Positions 17,678 to 25,718 of a DNA stretch of 32,084 bases are shown here, piece by piece. Source of the DNA: UMGS755 sp045597205 (GTDB lineage: Bacteria; Bacillota; Clostridia; UBA1381; UBA9506); contig JAZODT010000089.1 in assembly GCA_045597205.1 (NCBI GenBank), positions 1 through 32,084 on the forward strand, read 5' to 3'. The first letter of the stretch is position 1; each line of letters begins with the position of its first letter. The notes under the pieces are model-generated. The model did not search any database, was not told the origin of the DNA, and worked only from the letters and a program-made list of their open reading frames with translations. The position numbers were made by a program, and so were the translations under genes.

Positions 17678-18175
17678 GTGGGCAATACTTTTAAGGTTAT
17701 TAATTTAAAAGGCATCCTTCGCTTGTTAGTTGCCATCGCCATTCCCTTGGCCGTCGGCGGCCTGGCAGCACGACTAACCGGCAACAGCCGAGAATTTTAT
17801 GCCGCCCTGCAAAAACCGCCCTTAGCTCCCCCGGGATTTTTATTCCCCATTATTTGGACGGTTTTGTACATTTTAATCGGCATAGCCAGTTACTTAGTTT
17901 ACAAAAGCGGAACGGAAAAAGATTATGTCCGTGAAGCGTTGTATTATTATGCAGCATCTTTATTGCTCAGTTTCATTTGGCCTTTGGTCTTTTTCCGTGC
18001 ACAAATGCTTCTAGGTTCTTTTTGGGTTTTATTACTCCTTTGGCTCATCACCGGTATTTGTGTCGCTAAATTTTACCGGATTAACCATACTGCAGGGCTT
18101 TTAATCCTCCCTTACTGGCTTTGGATTACCTTTGCCGGCTATTTAAATCTTGCTGTTTGGTTATTAAATCGTTAA
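17678..18175 (+). CDS. tspO: TspO/MBR family tryptophan-rich sensory protein
   Basis: A 165-residue membrane protein of the translocator/peripheral benzodiazepine receptor family, which binds porphyrins and other lipophilic ligands. Five hydrophobic helices are visible, with the family motifs KPPLAPPGFLFPIIWTVLY (about 46-64) and, in the last helix, LPYWLWITFAGYLNLAVWLLN (about 143-163). The GTG start at 17678 is supported by AGAGGT 7 nt upstream. It follows the LysM gene by 80 bp on the same strand and may share its transcript; a TATAAT at 17622-17627 without a clear -35 leaves an independent promoter open. Its function in anaerobic Firmicutes is not settled. Confidence 0.95.
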   Translation: MGNTFKVINLKGILRLLVAIAIPLAVGGLAARLTGNSREFYAALQKPPLAPPGFLFPIIWTVLYILIGIASYLVYKSGTEKDYVREALYYYAASLLLSFIWPLVFFRAQMLLGSFWVLLLLWLITGICVAKFYRINHTAGLLILPYWLWITFAGYLNLAVWLLNR

Positions 18176-18194
18176 TTGCACAAACAAAAAGCAA

Positions 18195-18231
18195 AAAAGC
18201 CTGATAAAACAAAGTGTTTTATCAGGCTTTT
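18195..18231. terminator. Bidirectional terminator between tspO and the M23 peptidase gene
   Basis: A 17-bp perfect stem, AAAAGCCTGATAAAACA with TGTTTTATCAGGCTTTT, 3-nt loop, between two convergent genes. T-runs follow the stem on both strands, longer on the minus strand (A-run 18193-18198), so it should end both transcripts. Confidence 0.93.
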
Positions 18232-18241
18232 CATGTACTCA

Positions 18242-19852
18242 TTATTTTAAATTTTTTAAATAAGACAAAGGATCAACCGGCGTACCATCTTTTCTCACCT
18301 CAAAGTGTAAGTGGGGTCCTGTGCTTCGTCCGGTATTCCCTACGGTTGCAATTTTGTCCCCTTTGGCAACGACTGTTCCTGCCGGAACTAGCAACTCGTT
18401 GCAATGGCTATAACAAGTCACAACGCCGTTGCCATGGTCTATCTGAATCATATAGCCATAGCCACCATTGTTGTATTCAGAATAAACCACCGTGCCGTTA
18501 TCGGCTGCATAAATGGGTGTTCCTACTGCGGCACCCATATCAATTCCATCATGCTGCCTGCCCCAACGGCTACCAAAACGGGAGGTGAGCGTTCCGTTTG
18601 CCGGCACTGCTAACTGACCAGTTCCAATTGGGCTTGGTCGCACCTTTGTACCTTTTTTAACAACCTTATCAACGGCTTGTGAAAGCATACTATTCGAAAA
18701 CACTTCTCTCGTAGTTTCTACACCATTAACTGTGGTGATATACGCCTCAATCATCCGGCTGCCCGGTGCACCCTCCTGCTCAACATAAACTGTGCCTTCA
18801 TAGCGTGTAGGGTCCTCATTTTCAATGACTTGATAGGGTATTTCCTCTTTCACCGTCTTAAATTCTTTCATTTTAACAGATAATAATGGTTTTCCTGTAT
18901 AAATCTTTAATTGTCTGCCTTGGACAAGATTCCAATCTGCAATCAGGTTATCTTCTAACAAATCTGTTAACGCCACGCCGTAAGTTGCCGCAATCTCCTC
19001 TGCTGTTTCATTACCCTGCTGCTGATGGAAAATGATTCTGCCTTCCTTTAAAGTTTCCGTTGCACTTTCTGCTGTTTTAAGTGCCTGACGCGGAACATAC
19101 CGCCGGGAAATTTTTACCTCTTCGCAAAATTCTGCTTCTATAGCTTCATGGCCCTCTGTATAGCTTTTCATATACCCGTCTAAAACCTCTCGGGCAGTTT
19201 GTTCATTGGCCAAAGCAAAAAGCACTTCCCCGTCTGCATACACTGCATAGGCCGGCAACATACCATAATCTGTGGCTTTCAATCGCTCTTTTACATCTGT
19301 TTCGTCACTAAAACGACCTTTTGGTATTAACTGTACTGAAAAATCCAACCTTTGGGGTGCAAAAGATTCTGTGCTGACATAAGCAATTTCCTGATTGATT
19401 TCTGTCAGCAAACGATGATAGGTCTCTTTATTTTTCAAAACACCCAGGGTTTGCCCTTCAGAAGTTATTACATATCCAACACTGCAGGTACAAGCTAAAA
19501 CCAAACAGGCAACAGCAGCTGCCCCCATTGAAACCGAACACGAAAAGGCTAAACGACTGGCGTTTTCCCGCAACATTGCCAAAAGAGCAGAAACACCGCC
19601 GATACACATGATTTTAAGCTTTATCATTCCGTTTTTTAAGCCGGCTATCAAACTGCCGGAAAAATCTGTGCTCGTTGCCGGTCTGAAGCGAAGGGTATCT
19701 GTTAACCGTTTCCGTTGCGCCAAAAGCGAATCTGCAACCTCTACCTTAACCCGTTTTTTAGCGATTGCCTTCGGTTGGGGTATCTGCGCGTAATATTTTG
19801 TTGGCACCTGTTTAATCCGTTTAACCGTTACGCGCATTTGGTTGTTATTCAC
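18242..19852 (-). CDS. Membrane-anchored M23 peptidase with LysM and G5 domains
   Basis: A 536-residue cell-wall endopeptidase. It has a basic N-terminal cytoplasmic region of about 100 residues, one membrane helix (about 104-128), a long extracytoplasmic spacer, a LysM-like domain (about 275-318), a G5 domain (about 322-402, expected to bind cell-wall sugars) and a C-terminal M23/LytM domain (about 420-530). The zinc and catalytic residues are intact: HDGIDMG at 434-440 and HLHFE at 514-518. An active Gly-Gly or DL endopeptidase is therefore likely. The GTG start follows GAGGTG. Similar M23 proteins act in sporulation, division or wall turnover; which applies here is not visible. The long basic cytoplasmic tail is unusual. 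Confidence 0.92.
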   Translation of the reverse strand: MNNNQMRVTVKRIKQVPTKYYAQIPQPKAIAKKRVKVEVADSLLAQRKRLTDTLRFRPATSTDFSGSLIAGLKNGMIKLKIMCIGGVSALLAMLRENASRLAFSCSVSMGAAAVACLVLACTCSVGYVITSEGQTLGVLKNKETYHRLLTEINQEIAYVSTESFAPQRLDFSVQLIPKGRFSDETDVKERLKATDYGMLPAYAVYADGEVLFALANEQTAREVLDGYMKSYTEGHEAIEAEFCEEVKISRRYVPRQALKTAESATETLKEGRIIFHQQQGNETAEEIAATYGVALTDLLEDNLIADWNLVQGRQLKIYTGKPLLSVKMKEFKTVKEEIPYQVIENEDPTRYEGTVYVEQEGAPGSRMIEAYITTVNGVETTREVFSNSMLSQAVDKVVKKGTKVRPSPIGTGQLAVPANGTLTSRFGSRWGRQHDGIDMGAAVGTPIYAADNGTVVYSEYNNGGYGYMIQIDHGNGVVTCYSHCNELLVPAGTVVAKGDKIATVGNTGRSTGPHLHFEVRKDGTPVDPLSYLKNLK

Positions 19853-19936
19853 TTTATCACCTCTTTTATTATAAAATATAATATAATTATATGTAATCTT
19901 CCATTAAATTATTACAAATTTATTAAATCCTTCACC

Positions 19937-19965
19937 ATTTTACAATACTTTTTTAACAATTGCAA
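19937..19965 (-). promoter_or_regulatory. Candidate promoter of the M23 peptidase gene
   Basis: TTGCAA (19960-19965), 17 bp, TAAAAT (19937-19942) on the minus strand, giving a leader of about 78 nt. The whole 19853-20020 stretch is very AT-rich and contains several TATAAT-like hexamers, so the assignment is tentative and no gene is seen there. Confidence 0.4.
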
Positions 19966-20020
19966 GCTTTTCTTTGTAAAAATTTTATGAACAACTCTAT
20001 TCTATGTCTGTTTTACCAAT

Positions 20021-20064
20021 AAAAAAACAGGACTCCGTTGTGTAAAACACACGATAATCCTGTT
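20021..20064 (-). terminator. Terminator downstream of ndoA
   Basis: AACAGGA (20026-20032) pairs with TCCTGTT (20058-20064), with an inner TTGTGT/ACACA hairpin, followed on the minus strand by a run of seven T (20021-20027). A separate 15-bp palindrome, CTATGTATTACATAG (20071-20085), lies between it and the ndoA stop. Confidence 0.8.
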
Positions 20065-20119
20065 AAACGCCTATGTATTACATAGACAAAATGCAGCCAA
20101 CCAAATTCAATAAACCACA

Positions 20120-20470
20120 TTACAAATCAATTAAACCAATGCTCACCATCAGCGCTTCGTTAACTCTTTCCATTAATTCCTCATCTAGTTTACCAATCCG
20201 CTCTCTTAACCTTCTTTTGTCCACCGTGCGGATTTGCTCCAACAAAATAACCGAATCCTTAGAAAGACCATAATCATCTGCTAAAATTTCTATATGCGTG
20301 GGCAATTTTGCTTTATTGATTTGCGAGGTAATCGCCGCAATAATCACGGTGGGGCTAAACTTATTACCAATATCGTTCTGCACCACCAAAACCGGACGAA
20401 TGCCTCCCTGTTCCGAACCAACCACGGGACTTAAGTCCGCGTAAAATATATCTCCTCTTTTAACTACCAC
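20120..20470 (-). CDS. ndoA: EndoA/MazF family endoribonuclease toxin
   Basis: A sequence-specific mRNA interferase, 116 residues, exactly the length of Bacillus subtilis EndoA. The opening KRGDIFYADLSPVVGSEQGG is nearly the same as the family signature. With the GTG at 20470 as start, the conserved catalytic Arg and Thr fall at positions 25 and 48, the positions established for the Bacillus enzyme, which supports this start over upstream in-frame codons; GGAG lies 10 nt upstream. It overlaps the end of the antitoxin gene by 11 bp, so the two are translationally coupled. The toxin appears intact. This chromosomal copy is conserved beside alr in many Firmicutes, so it is probably core and not recently acquired. 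Confidence 0.96.
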   Translation of the reverse strand: MVVKRGDIFYADLSPVVGSEQGGIRPVLVVQNDIGNKFSPTVIIAAITSQINKAKLPTHIEILADDYGLSKDSVILLEQIRTVDKRRLRERIGKLDEELMERVNEALMVSIGLIDL

Positions 20471-20762
20471 ACGATTCACACTCCGCCAATTTTTCCTCAT
20501 ATCTGGAATATTGTTCCTCTTCCAGATCAAAATACACACCGGCGATGTCTAAATTAATGTCCGCCATTTCCTGATAACCGCGCTTGAGCTGTTCACGGAG
20601 AGAGAGCTTTCTTTTTTCTGCCAGATAACAGCGCATCGCCTCCCGGACAAATTCGCTTCGGTTTGATTTTTCATTACTGCAAACCTGGTCGATTTCTTCC
20701 AATAGCGGCTCCGGAATGGTTATCAGCACTTTTTTTAGCTGTGACAAAATTTTTGCCCCCAT
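20460..20762 (-). CDS. ndoAI: EndoAI/MazE-like ribbon-helix-helix antitoxin
   Basis: A 100-residue partner that binds and inhibits EndoA and probably represses the operon. The N-terminal ribbon-helix-helix is visible (KVLITIPEPLLEEIDQVCSNEKSNRSEFVREAMRCYL, about 11-47). The C-terminal half contains LKRGYQEMADINLDIA, closely like the toxin-binding tail of Bacillus EndoAI. Start is uncertain: the ATG at 20762 has no ribosome binding site, whereas a TTG at 20747 has GGGGG 8 nt upstream and would give MSQLKKVLITIP, 95 residues, closer to the family length of about 93. Lies 75 bp after alr, with its own promoter in the gap. Confidence 0.93.
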   Translation of the reverse strand: MGAKILSQLKKVLITIPEPLLEEIDQVCSNEKSNRSEFVREAMRCYLAEKRKLSLREQLKRGYQEMADINLDIAGVYFDLEEEQYSRYEEKLAECESCGS

Positions 20763-20776
20763 TCGTCATAAAATAC

Positions 20777-20802
20777 TGTGTAATATAATAAAGTATCACA
20801 CA
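20777..20802 (-). promoter_or_regulatory. Candidate autoregulatory operator of ndoAI-ndoA
   Basis: TGTGTAATA (20777-20785) and TATCACACA (20794-20802) form an inverted repeat with 8 of 9 complementary positions and an 8-bp spacer, just downstream of the -10 hexamer and across the likely transcription start. Ribbon-helix-helix antitoxins commonly bind such palindromes. Confidence 0.5.
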
Positions 20803-20806
20803 TTTA

Positions 20807-20835
20807 ATTATATATAGTTTTATATCCTGCGTCAA
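20807..20835 (-). promoter_or_regulatory. Sigma-A promoter of ndoAI-ndoA
   Basis: TTGACG (20830-20835), 17 bp, then perfect TATAAT (20807-20812) on the minus strand, beginning right after the alr stop codon. It allows the toxin-antitoxin pair to be expressed independently of alr. Confidence 0.8.
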
Positions 20836-20837
20836 TG

Positions 20838-22025
20838 CTAAAAATTTTCCAGTTGTTTTAAGCCAAACCCATTAAGTACACCTACAACATTACCATCCTT
20901 TAAATACAGACGCGGAATTCGTTTGCCGACAGCACACAGTATTTCGTACGATATTGTTCCAATATGCTTTGCTAAATCATCTGCTGTAACTTGCGCTTCA
21001 CCCTCTTTACCAATCAGTGTAATTTCGTCGCCGACATGAATAGTATGTACCGAAGTAACATCAAACATACATTGATCCATACAAATTCTTCCTACCCCCG
21101 GTACTTTTTGTCCATTTGCCAGCATTTCCACTTTATTGGATAAGAGTCGGTTATAGCCATCGGCATAACCAATAGGAATGGTAGCAACCTTAATTTTACT
21201 TTTTGCCGTATAGGTCCAGCCATAGCTGATACCTGTTTCTGCCTCCACCTCATGAAGGTGCACCACACGGCTTTTTAACGAAAGAACTGGGCGAAGCTCT
21301 GCCCGTTCTGTATGAATAAACTGCGAGGGATAGTAGCCATAAAGAATAATACCCGGTCGCACCATATCTAACTGATATTCAGGAAAATCAAAAATGCCGG
21401 CACTGTTTAAAACATGGCGCAACGATATATGAATTCCGGCAGACTCCAGTTTTTCTGTTACACTGATAAATCGTTCATACTGCAGGTGCACAGAAGAGGA
21501 ATCCTGTTCATCAGCACAGGCAAGATGTGTAAAAATACCTTCTGCTTCAAGATATTCCAGCCGGCAAACAGCCAGCACTTCCTCCCATTGCGCAGGAACA
21601 AATCCAAGACGTTCCATACCTGTATTTAATTTAATATGCACCTTGGCTGTTTTATGGAAAGATTTTGCTATTTCTGACAAAGTCTTAGCATATTCTAAAG
21701 TATAAACTGTAACGGCTATATTTTTCATAATAATTTCTTTTGCCCGACTGGCAGATGTATAGCCTAACACCAAAATCGGTGCGTTGATTCCTGCCCGCCT
21801 GAGTTCTAATGCTTCATCCAGGGTTGCCACCGCCAAATAATCTGCACCAGCCTGCAAGAGGGTTTTTGCACACACTTCTGCATCATGACCATAAGCATTT
21901 GCTTTCACTACAGCCATCACACGGGTCGTAGATTTTAAAAGACTTTTAATCTGCTTAAAATTAAAACTAAGGGCATCCAAATCAATCTCCGCCCATGTAC
22001 GGTCTTTTACTTCTTTTGTCCGCAT
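20838..22025 (-). CDS. alr: Alanine racemase
   Basis: PLP enzyme converting L-alanine to D-alanine for peptidoglycan, 395 residues. The PLP lysine sits in VVKANAYGH (Lys41), the second catalytic base Tyr in ISYGWTY, and the C-terminal domain carries GVGRICMDQCMFDV. The ATG at 22025 is preferred: AAGGA lies 9 nt before it, while the in-frame ATG at 22034 directly abuts that site. The gene practically overlaps the lipoprotein gene upstream. In spore formers D-alanine is also important for spores: alanine racemase converts the germinant L-alanine, and the neighbouring lipoprotein resembles GerS. Confidence 0.98.
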   Translation of the reverse strand: MRTKEVKDRTWAEIDLDALSFNFKQIKSLLKSTTRVMAVVKANAYGHDAEVCAKTLLQAGADYLAVATLDEALELRRAGINAPILVLGYTSASRAKEIIMKNIAVTVYTLEYAKTLSEIAKSFHKTAKVHIKLNTGMERLGFVPAQWEEVLAVCRLEYLEAEGIFTHLACADEQDSSSVHLQYERFISVTEKLESAGIHISLRHVLNSAGIFDFPEYQLDMVRPGIILYGYYPSQFIHTERAELRPVLSLKSRVVHLHEVEAETGISYGWTYTAKSKIKVATIPIGYADGYNRLLSNKVEMLANGQKVPGVGRICMDQCMFDVTSVHTIHVGDEITLIGKEGEAQVTADDLAKHIGTISYEILCAVGKRIPRLYLKDGNVVGVLNGFGLKQLENF

Positions 22026-22030
22026 TTTAA

Positions 22031-22669
22031 TCATTCCTTTTCTCTTATGTCAAATAATGCATCATCCAAATCCGGATTATAACAAAACTCTAAAAATTCT
22101 GCCTGTACACGAATATTCCCGCCTATATCATAGACGGTAATCATTAAAGGCTCTAATCGGATGGCATCTAATAGCATGGTTATTTTATACCGTTTAGAGC
22201 TTTCTGGTTGCGCCGTTGTTTCCAAAAGCACCGTTCCCTTTTCGCCTGCACTGACGGATAAGGCCGTTTCCTCCGATTGATAATACCTGGAAAAAAAATC
22301 ATGGACAAAAACATCCTGCAAAGCTGCTTGTGTCGGCAACGTAAGCGGTGTTTCCTCACCCTGCTGCAGCTGTACTTTTCCTTCAAAAAACACCGTAACC
22401 AGCCCGCTAATGGCAGATGGCTGAAGGATTTCTGTTCGAGCGAGGGATGGTAGTTTCACACTTTGCAACATTTCATAAACCTGCTCGGTTTTATTGCTTT
22501 TAACCGTTATTCTAACCGTAGCGGTATAGGCCGTCAATTGATTAAATTTACGGTGGATTTTTTGATAAATTCCTGCCTCTTCATCTTCCAGCCGGGTTTG
22601 TACAGTACATCCGGCCATTATCATTAGTGTAAGAACAGCCGTAAGAATTTTACAACATTTCCTACACAA
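22031..22669 (-). CDS. LolA-like sporulation/germination lipoprotein (YdcC/GerS type)
   Basis: A 212-residue lipoprotein: signal peptide ending in the lipobox IMAGC, with Cys21 as the lipidated residue. The mature part looks like the LolA/LppX beta fold, with short alternating strands and no catalytic motif. Start is TTG at 22669, with GGGGTGA 7 nt upstream. Position is informative: a lipoprotein of this kind precedes alr in B. subtilis (ydcC) and in Clostridioides difficile (gerS with alr2), where GerS is required for cortex modification before germination. By synteny this is a relative, though the sequence was not compared directly. The call of fold is moderate; the lipoprotein and synteny calls are firm. 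Confidence 0.8.
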   Translation of the reverse strand: MCRKCCKILTAVLTLMIMAGCTVQTRLEDEEAGIYQKIHRKFNQLTAYTATVRITVKSNKTEQVYEMLQSVKLPSLARTEILQPSAISGLVTVFFEGKVQLQQGEETPLTLPTQAALQDVFVHDFFSRYYQSEETALSVSAGEKGTVLLETTAQPESSKRYKITMLLDAIRLEPLMITVYDIGGNIRVQAEFLEFCYNPDLDDALFDIREKE

Positions 22670-22683
22670 AAAATTGTCACCCC

Positions 22684-24216
22684 TTATGTTTCTTTGCGTT
22701 TTTCCATCGCCAGCATAACCGATGGAATCTGTGCCAAAACATCACCGGCCATCATGCTATATGCACCCAACTTTTCCCGAGCCAAAAGTCCGGCCCGGCT
22801 ATGAATATAAACCCCTAATTCTGCCGCATCGCCCGGCTCTAACCCTTGTGCTAAAAGTGACGCAATAATACCGGAAAGAATATCTCCGCTACCGGCTGTT
22901 GCCAGCCCCGAATTGCTCTGGGCGCAAACAGCCATTCGCCCGTCAGGATGGGCAATGAGCGTATCGGCACCTTTTAAAACCAAAACCACTTTATATTCAC
23001 GGGCAAAATCTGCCGCTGCCGCTAAACGATTTTCCTTAATATCCTCCATAGAACGACCGCTAATGCGAGAAAATTCTAACGGATGGGGGGTTAAAACCGC
23101 CGGAATCGTTTTATTTTTTATTATATTTATATTCCCTTTTAAAAGATTTATGCCGTCTGCATCTAAAACCAACGGTTGCTCGCAGGCTGAAATGACCGAG
23201 AGCAACGTTTTTTTCGCGCCGTCACTGTTGCCCAATCCGCAACCGGCCAACAGAACATCCTGTGTTTTTAGCTTCTCAAGCACCATGCCAGCAGCGGTTT
23301 TAGAAAGCTGTTCCCCCTCGCATGGCAGGGCCAACGTCATCGCCTCACGACATTGAACGGAAGCCACATCAGAAATGCTGCGGGGCACTGCCATTGTCAC
23401 CATGCCGGCACCGGTTTTTAAAACTGCCGAAGCCGCCATACTGCAAGCACCGCTCATGCCGGGACTTCCGGCAAAAACTAATACTTTCCCAAAACTGCCC
23501 TTATGGGCGTTTTCCTTTCTTTGTGGTAAAACGGAATACAGTTTTTTATCTAACACCCGATAATTGGCCGGAAAACTCTGCAATAAAGACCACGGAATAG
23601 AAATATCAGTAATAAAAAGCCTGCCCACATACTCTTTGGCAGGATATAAAAATTGTCCCAGCTTTGCCATGCCAAAGGTAATGGTTATATCCGCACGAAC
23701 GCAGGTCTGTGCCACTCTACCTTCGGTGCTGTCCGCCCCACTGGGCATATCCACCGATGCAATAAAAGCATGGCTTCCATTTATATCTCCAATCATTTCC
23801 TTATAAACCCCTTCCGGTTCACCATGAAAGCCTGTACCAAACAAGGCATCTACAATAACAGAAAAATGCCGACTTTGCACATCACATAACGGCAACACCG
23901 ACACACCCATACGCGTGATCATATCAAAATTACGCTTAGCATCCTGCTTTAACTTTGCCGGCTCAAATCCTGCTACCACTGTAACAGAGGCGCCCCTGTT
24001 ATACAAATGACGAGCAATAGCAAAACCATCACCGCCGTTGTTTCCTGTGCCGCAATAAACCGCTATGTCTTTATTTTGCACACTGCCCCATTCCCGTTCC
24101 AACACGTCACAAAAGCTACGAGCTGCATTTTCCATTAAAAGCAAGGATGGAATGCCGTATTCTTCTATTGTCAGTCGTTCTAGTTCCATCATTTGGGTAG
24201 CAGTTAAAAGCTTCAT
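22684..24216 (-). CDS. nnr: Bifunctional NAD(P)HX epimerase / ADP-dependent dehydratase (Nnr)
   Basis: Repairs hydrated NADH and NADPH. 510 residues with both activities in one chain. The N-terminal YjeF/NnrE epimerase (about 1-215) shows LMENAAR, GTGNNGGDGFA (56-66) and VDALFGTG. The C-terminal NnrD domain (about 225-505) is ribokinase-like, with SFGKVLVFAGSPGMSGA, LTPHPLEFSR and SGLATAGSGDILSGI (436-450, Asp445 the likely base). AAAGGAGAG precedes the ATG. It stands 13 bp after the small lipoprotein gene and 14 bp before the LolA-like gene. In Firmicutes nnr is often near acpS and alr; acpS is missing here. Confidence 0.97.
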   Translation of the reverse strand: MKLLTATQMMELERLTIEEYGIPSLLLMENAARSFCDVLEREWGSVQNKDIAVYCGTGNNGGDGFAIARHLYNRGASVTVVAGFEPAKLKQDAKRNFDMITRMGVSVLPLCDVQSRHFSVIVDALFGTGFHGEPEGVYKEMIGDINGSHAFIASVDMPSGADSTEGRVAQTCVRADITITFGMAKLGQFLYPAKEYVGRLFITDISIPWSLLQSFPANYRVLDKKLYSVLPQRKENAHKGSFGKVLVFAGSPGMSGACSMAASAVLKTGAGMVTMAVPRSISDVASVQCREAMTLALPCEGEQLSKTAAGMVLEKLKTQDVLLAGCGLGNSDGAKKTLLSVISACEQPLVLDADGINLLKGNINIIKNKTIPAVLTPHPLEFSRISGRSMEDIKENRLAAAADFAREYKVVLVLKGADTLIAHPDGRMAVCAQSNSGLATAGSGDILSGIIASLLAQGLEPGDAAELGVYIHSRAGLLAREKLGAYSMMAGDVLAQIPSVMLAMEKRKET

Positions 24217-24229
24217 AAGGCTCTCTCCT

Positions 24230-24598
24230 TTAGTTGGATTTTACATGTTCCAGCTTTGTTGCCACACGAACACCATCGGCTTGCTCTCTGTAATATACAA
24301 TCAACATGCTCCCTTTGGAAATCGGCATGTCTAACTCTTTAAACCGCTCCATTTCCCATTTGGTATGCTCATTTAACACAAGCTCCCATTCCACGCCTTC
24401 TACCTTCAAAAAAATAGTATCATCTTTAATACGGGCAACTCTTCCTTCAACGGCCGGCGGCTGCATAGAAACAATACCGCCTTCTGTTCTGGTAACCGTT
24501 GGGGCCAGGGTTGCCGTGGGCTCAAACAACTCGCCACAAGCAGAAAAGGACAACGCACAAACCAGTAACATTAAAACAAGAAAAAATCGCTTATTCAT
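24230..24598 (-). CDS. Small predicted lipoprotein of unknown function
   Basis: 122 residues. A clear type II signal peptide ends in LSFSAC, with Cys21 as the lipidation site, followed by a Thr/Pro-rich linker and a mature domain of roughly 75 residues (VEGRVARIKDDTIFLKVEGVEWELVLNEHTKW...) of short beta strands. The pattern of strands resembles a small beta-barrel (OB-like) domain, which is inference only. AAGGAG lies 8 nt before the ATG. It overlaps the stop of the membrane protein gene by 8 bp and precedes nnr by 13 bp. No enzymatic motif is seen. Confidence 0.85.
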   Translation of the reverse strand: MNKRFFLVLMLLVCALSFSACGELFEPTATLAPTVTRTEGGIVSMQPPAVEGRVARIKDDTIFLKVEGVEWELVLNEHTKWEMERFKELDMPISKGSMLIVYYREQADGVRVATKLEHVKSN

Positions 24599-25112
24599 GA
24601 CTAATTCTCCTTAAAAATTGTTCAAAATAACCTATCATATAACTAAAGGCCAAATCATATACCACAAAAATTATTTCCAAGGCAATAATCACTGCGCCTA
24701 AATATTGAAAAGCCAATAGCACCACTGCCGAAGAAAAAAACGGCATAAAAAACAGTTTAAACAGAACATAAATAATAATTAAAATAATATTAAAATATAA
24801 AATTTTTAATATCCATTCTGCCCATAGCTTATCTAGCCTCTCAATATATAACTTTACAATAGGATAATAACCGATAAATAAAATATAAATCAACGTGAGC
24901 ATTCTGTTGGGAATAAAAAGTAAGGATAAAATCGAAGTCCCTACATATAATGCTACTCCATATCGCACGCCATATAAACTGATGCAAACACCACCAAAAA
25001 GTGATGCCAAGGCAAGTGCTGCCACCCGTCCTGTTGAAAGAGCACCTGCCCCATACAAGCAAATGACCGACAACGCCATAGCAATCGCCGAAAAAGTAAT
25101 CCGTTTAACCAT
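24591..25112 (-). CDS. Predicted multi-span membrane protein of unknown function
   Basis: 173 residues, almost entirely hydrophobic, with five or six membrane helices and few charged residues apart from a short positive and acidic segment (KLYIERLDKLWAEW, about 86-100). The small size and helix spacing recall the substrate-binding S components of ECF vitamin transporters, but no family motif was recognised, so function is left open. GTG at 25115 and ATG at 25112 are both within reach of GAGGTG; the ATG is 8 nt from it and is used here. Gene order: J-domain gene 15 bp upstream, lipoprotein gene overlapping downstream. Confidence 0.8.
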   Translation of the reverse strand: MVKRITFSAIAMALSVICLYGAGALSTGRVAALALASLFGGVCISLYGVRYGVALYVGTSILSLLFIPNRMLTLIYILFIGYYPIVKLYIERLDKLWAEWILKILYFNIILIIIYVLFKLFFMPFFSSAVVLLAFQYLGAVIIALEIIFVVYDLAFSYMIGYFEQFLRRISHE

Positions 25113-25127
25113 CACGATTTCACCTCA

Positions 25128-25718
25128 TCAGCAACAAGAAATCAAATCGCCGCCCATGCACTCACAGCAACAATCTGCACAAATTAAGCTCTGACAGCAA
25201 TCACAAGGACTTACCATGCCGCCGCTCATACTGCTGCCAACATCCCTATACTGCCTGGTTTGTGACATATACTGATTAAGTGTGGTTCTATATTCTAAAT
25301 TGTTCGGCTCCATATTCACAGCCTGACGGATAAAATTAAGGCCCTGGGTATGCCAACCTCGACGAATAAAAATCGTTCCTTTTAAAAAGAACCACTCCGC
25401 CGTCCGATTGGAAAGCCTATCAAGGCTTGCGTCTGCCTCATCAATGCGATTCATGTGAATCAAATTCCGAATCTGTGCAAAATCACCGGCTCCTCCACCG
25501 TATTGTTGTTGATTACCACTATAACTTTTTTGACTGCCACCAGACAGCGTTTCATAAGCCTCATTGATTTCTTTAAATTTTTCTGCCGCTAAATCCGCCA
25601 AGGGATTATTTGCATAATTATCCGGATGATATTGTTTGGCAAGCTTTCGATATGCCTTTTTAATTTCTTCCTGTGTGGCACCCTTCGGCACCCCTAACAC
25701 TTCATATGGGTCTTTCAT
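25128..25718 (-). CDS. J-domain protein with TPR-like middle and Cys-rich tail
   Basis: 196 residues. N-terminal J-domain (1-60) with HPD at 31-33, so it can stimulate an Hsp70 ATPase, presumably DnaK. A Gly/Gln linker is followed by a helical repeat region (about 80-150) that looks like TPR helices (AEWFFLKGTIFIRRGW). The C-terminal 25 residues hold ten cysteines (172, 174, 175, 180, 183, 184, 185, 187, 195, 196) within motifs such as CDCC, ADCCCEC and SCC, a probable metal-binding or redox tail. It lacks the zinc repeats and barrels of DnaJ. AAGGAG lies 7 nt before the ATG. It overlaps the DUF5685 gene by 17 bp, and the two are very likely made together. Confidence 0.9.
   Translation of the reverse strand: MKDPYEVLGVPKGATQEEIKKAYRKLAKQYHPDNYANNPLADLAAEKFKEINEAYETLSGGSQKSYSGNQQQYGGGAGDFAQIRNLIHMNRIDEADASLDRLSNRTAEWFFLKGTIFIRRGWHTQGLNFIRQAVNMEPNNLEYRTTLNQYMSQTRQYRDVGSSMSGGMVSPCDCCQSLICADCCCECMGGDLISCC

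Noticed and set aside
24591..25112. Assignment as an ECF transporter substrate-binding component
   Set aside because: Topology is compatible but no S-component motif could be identified and no EcfA/EcfT genes are nearby, so it is left as unknown.
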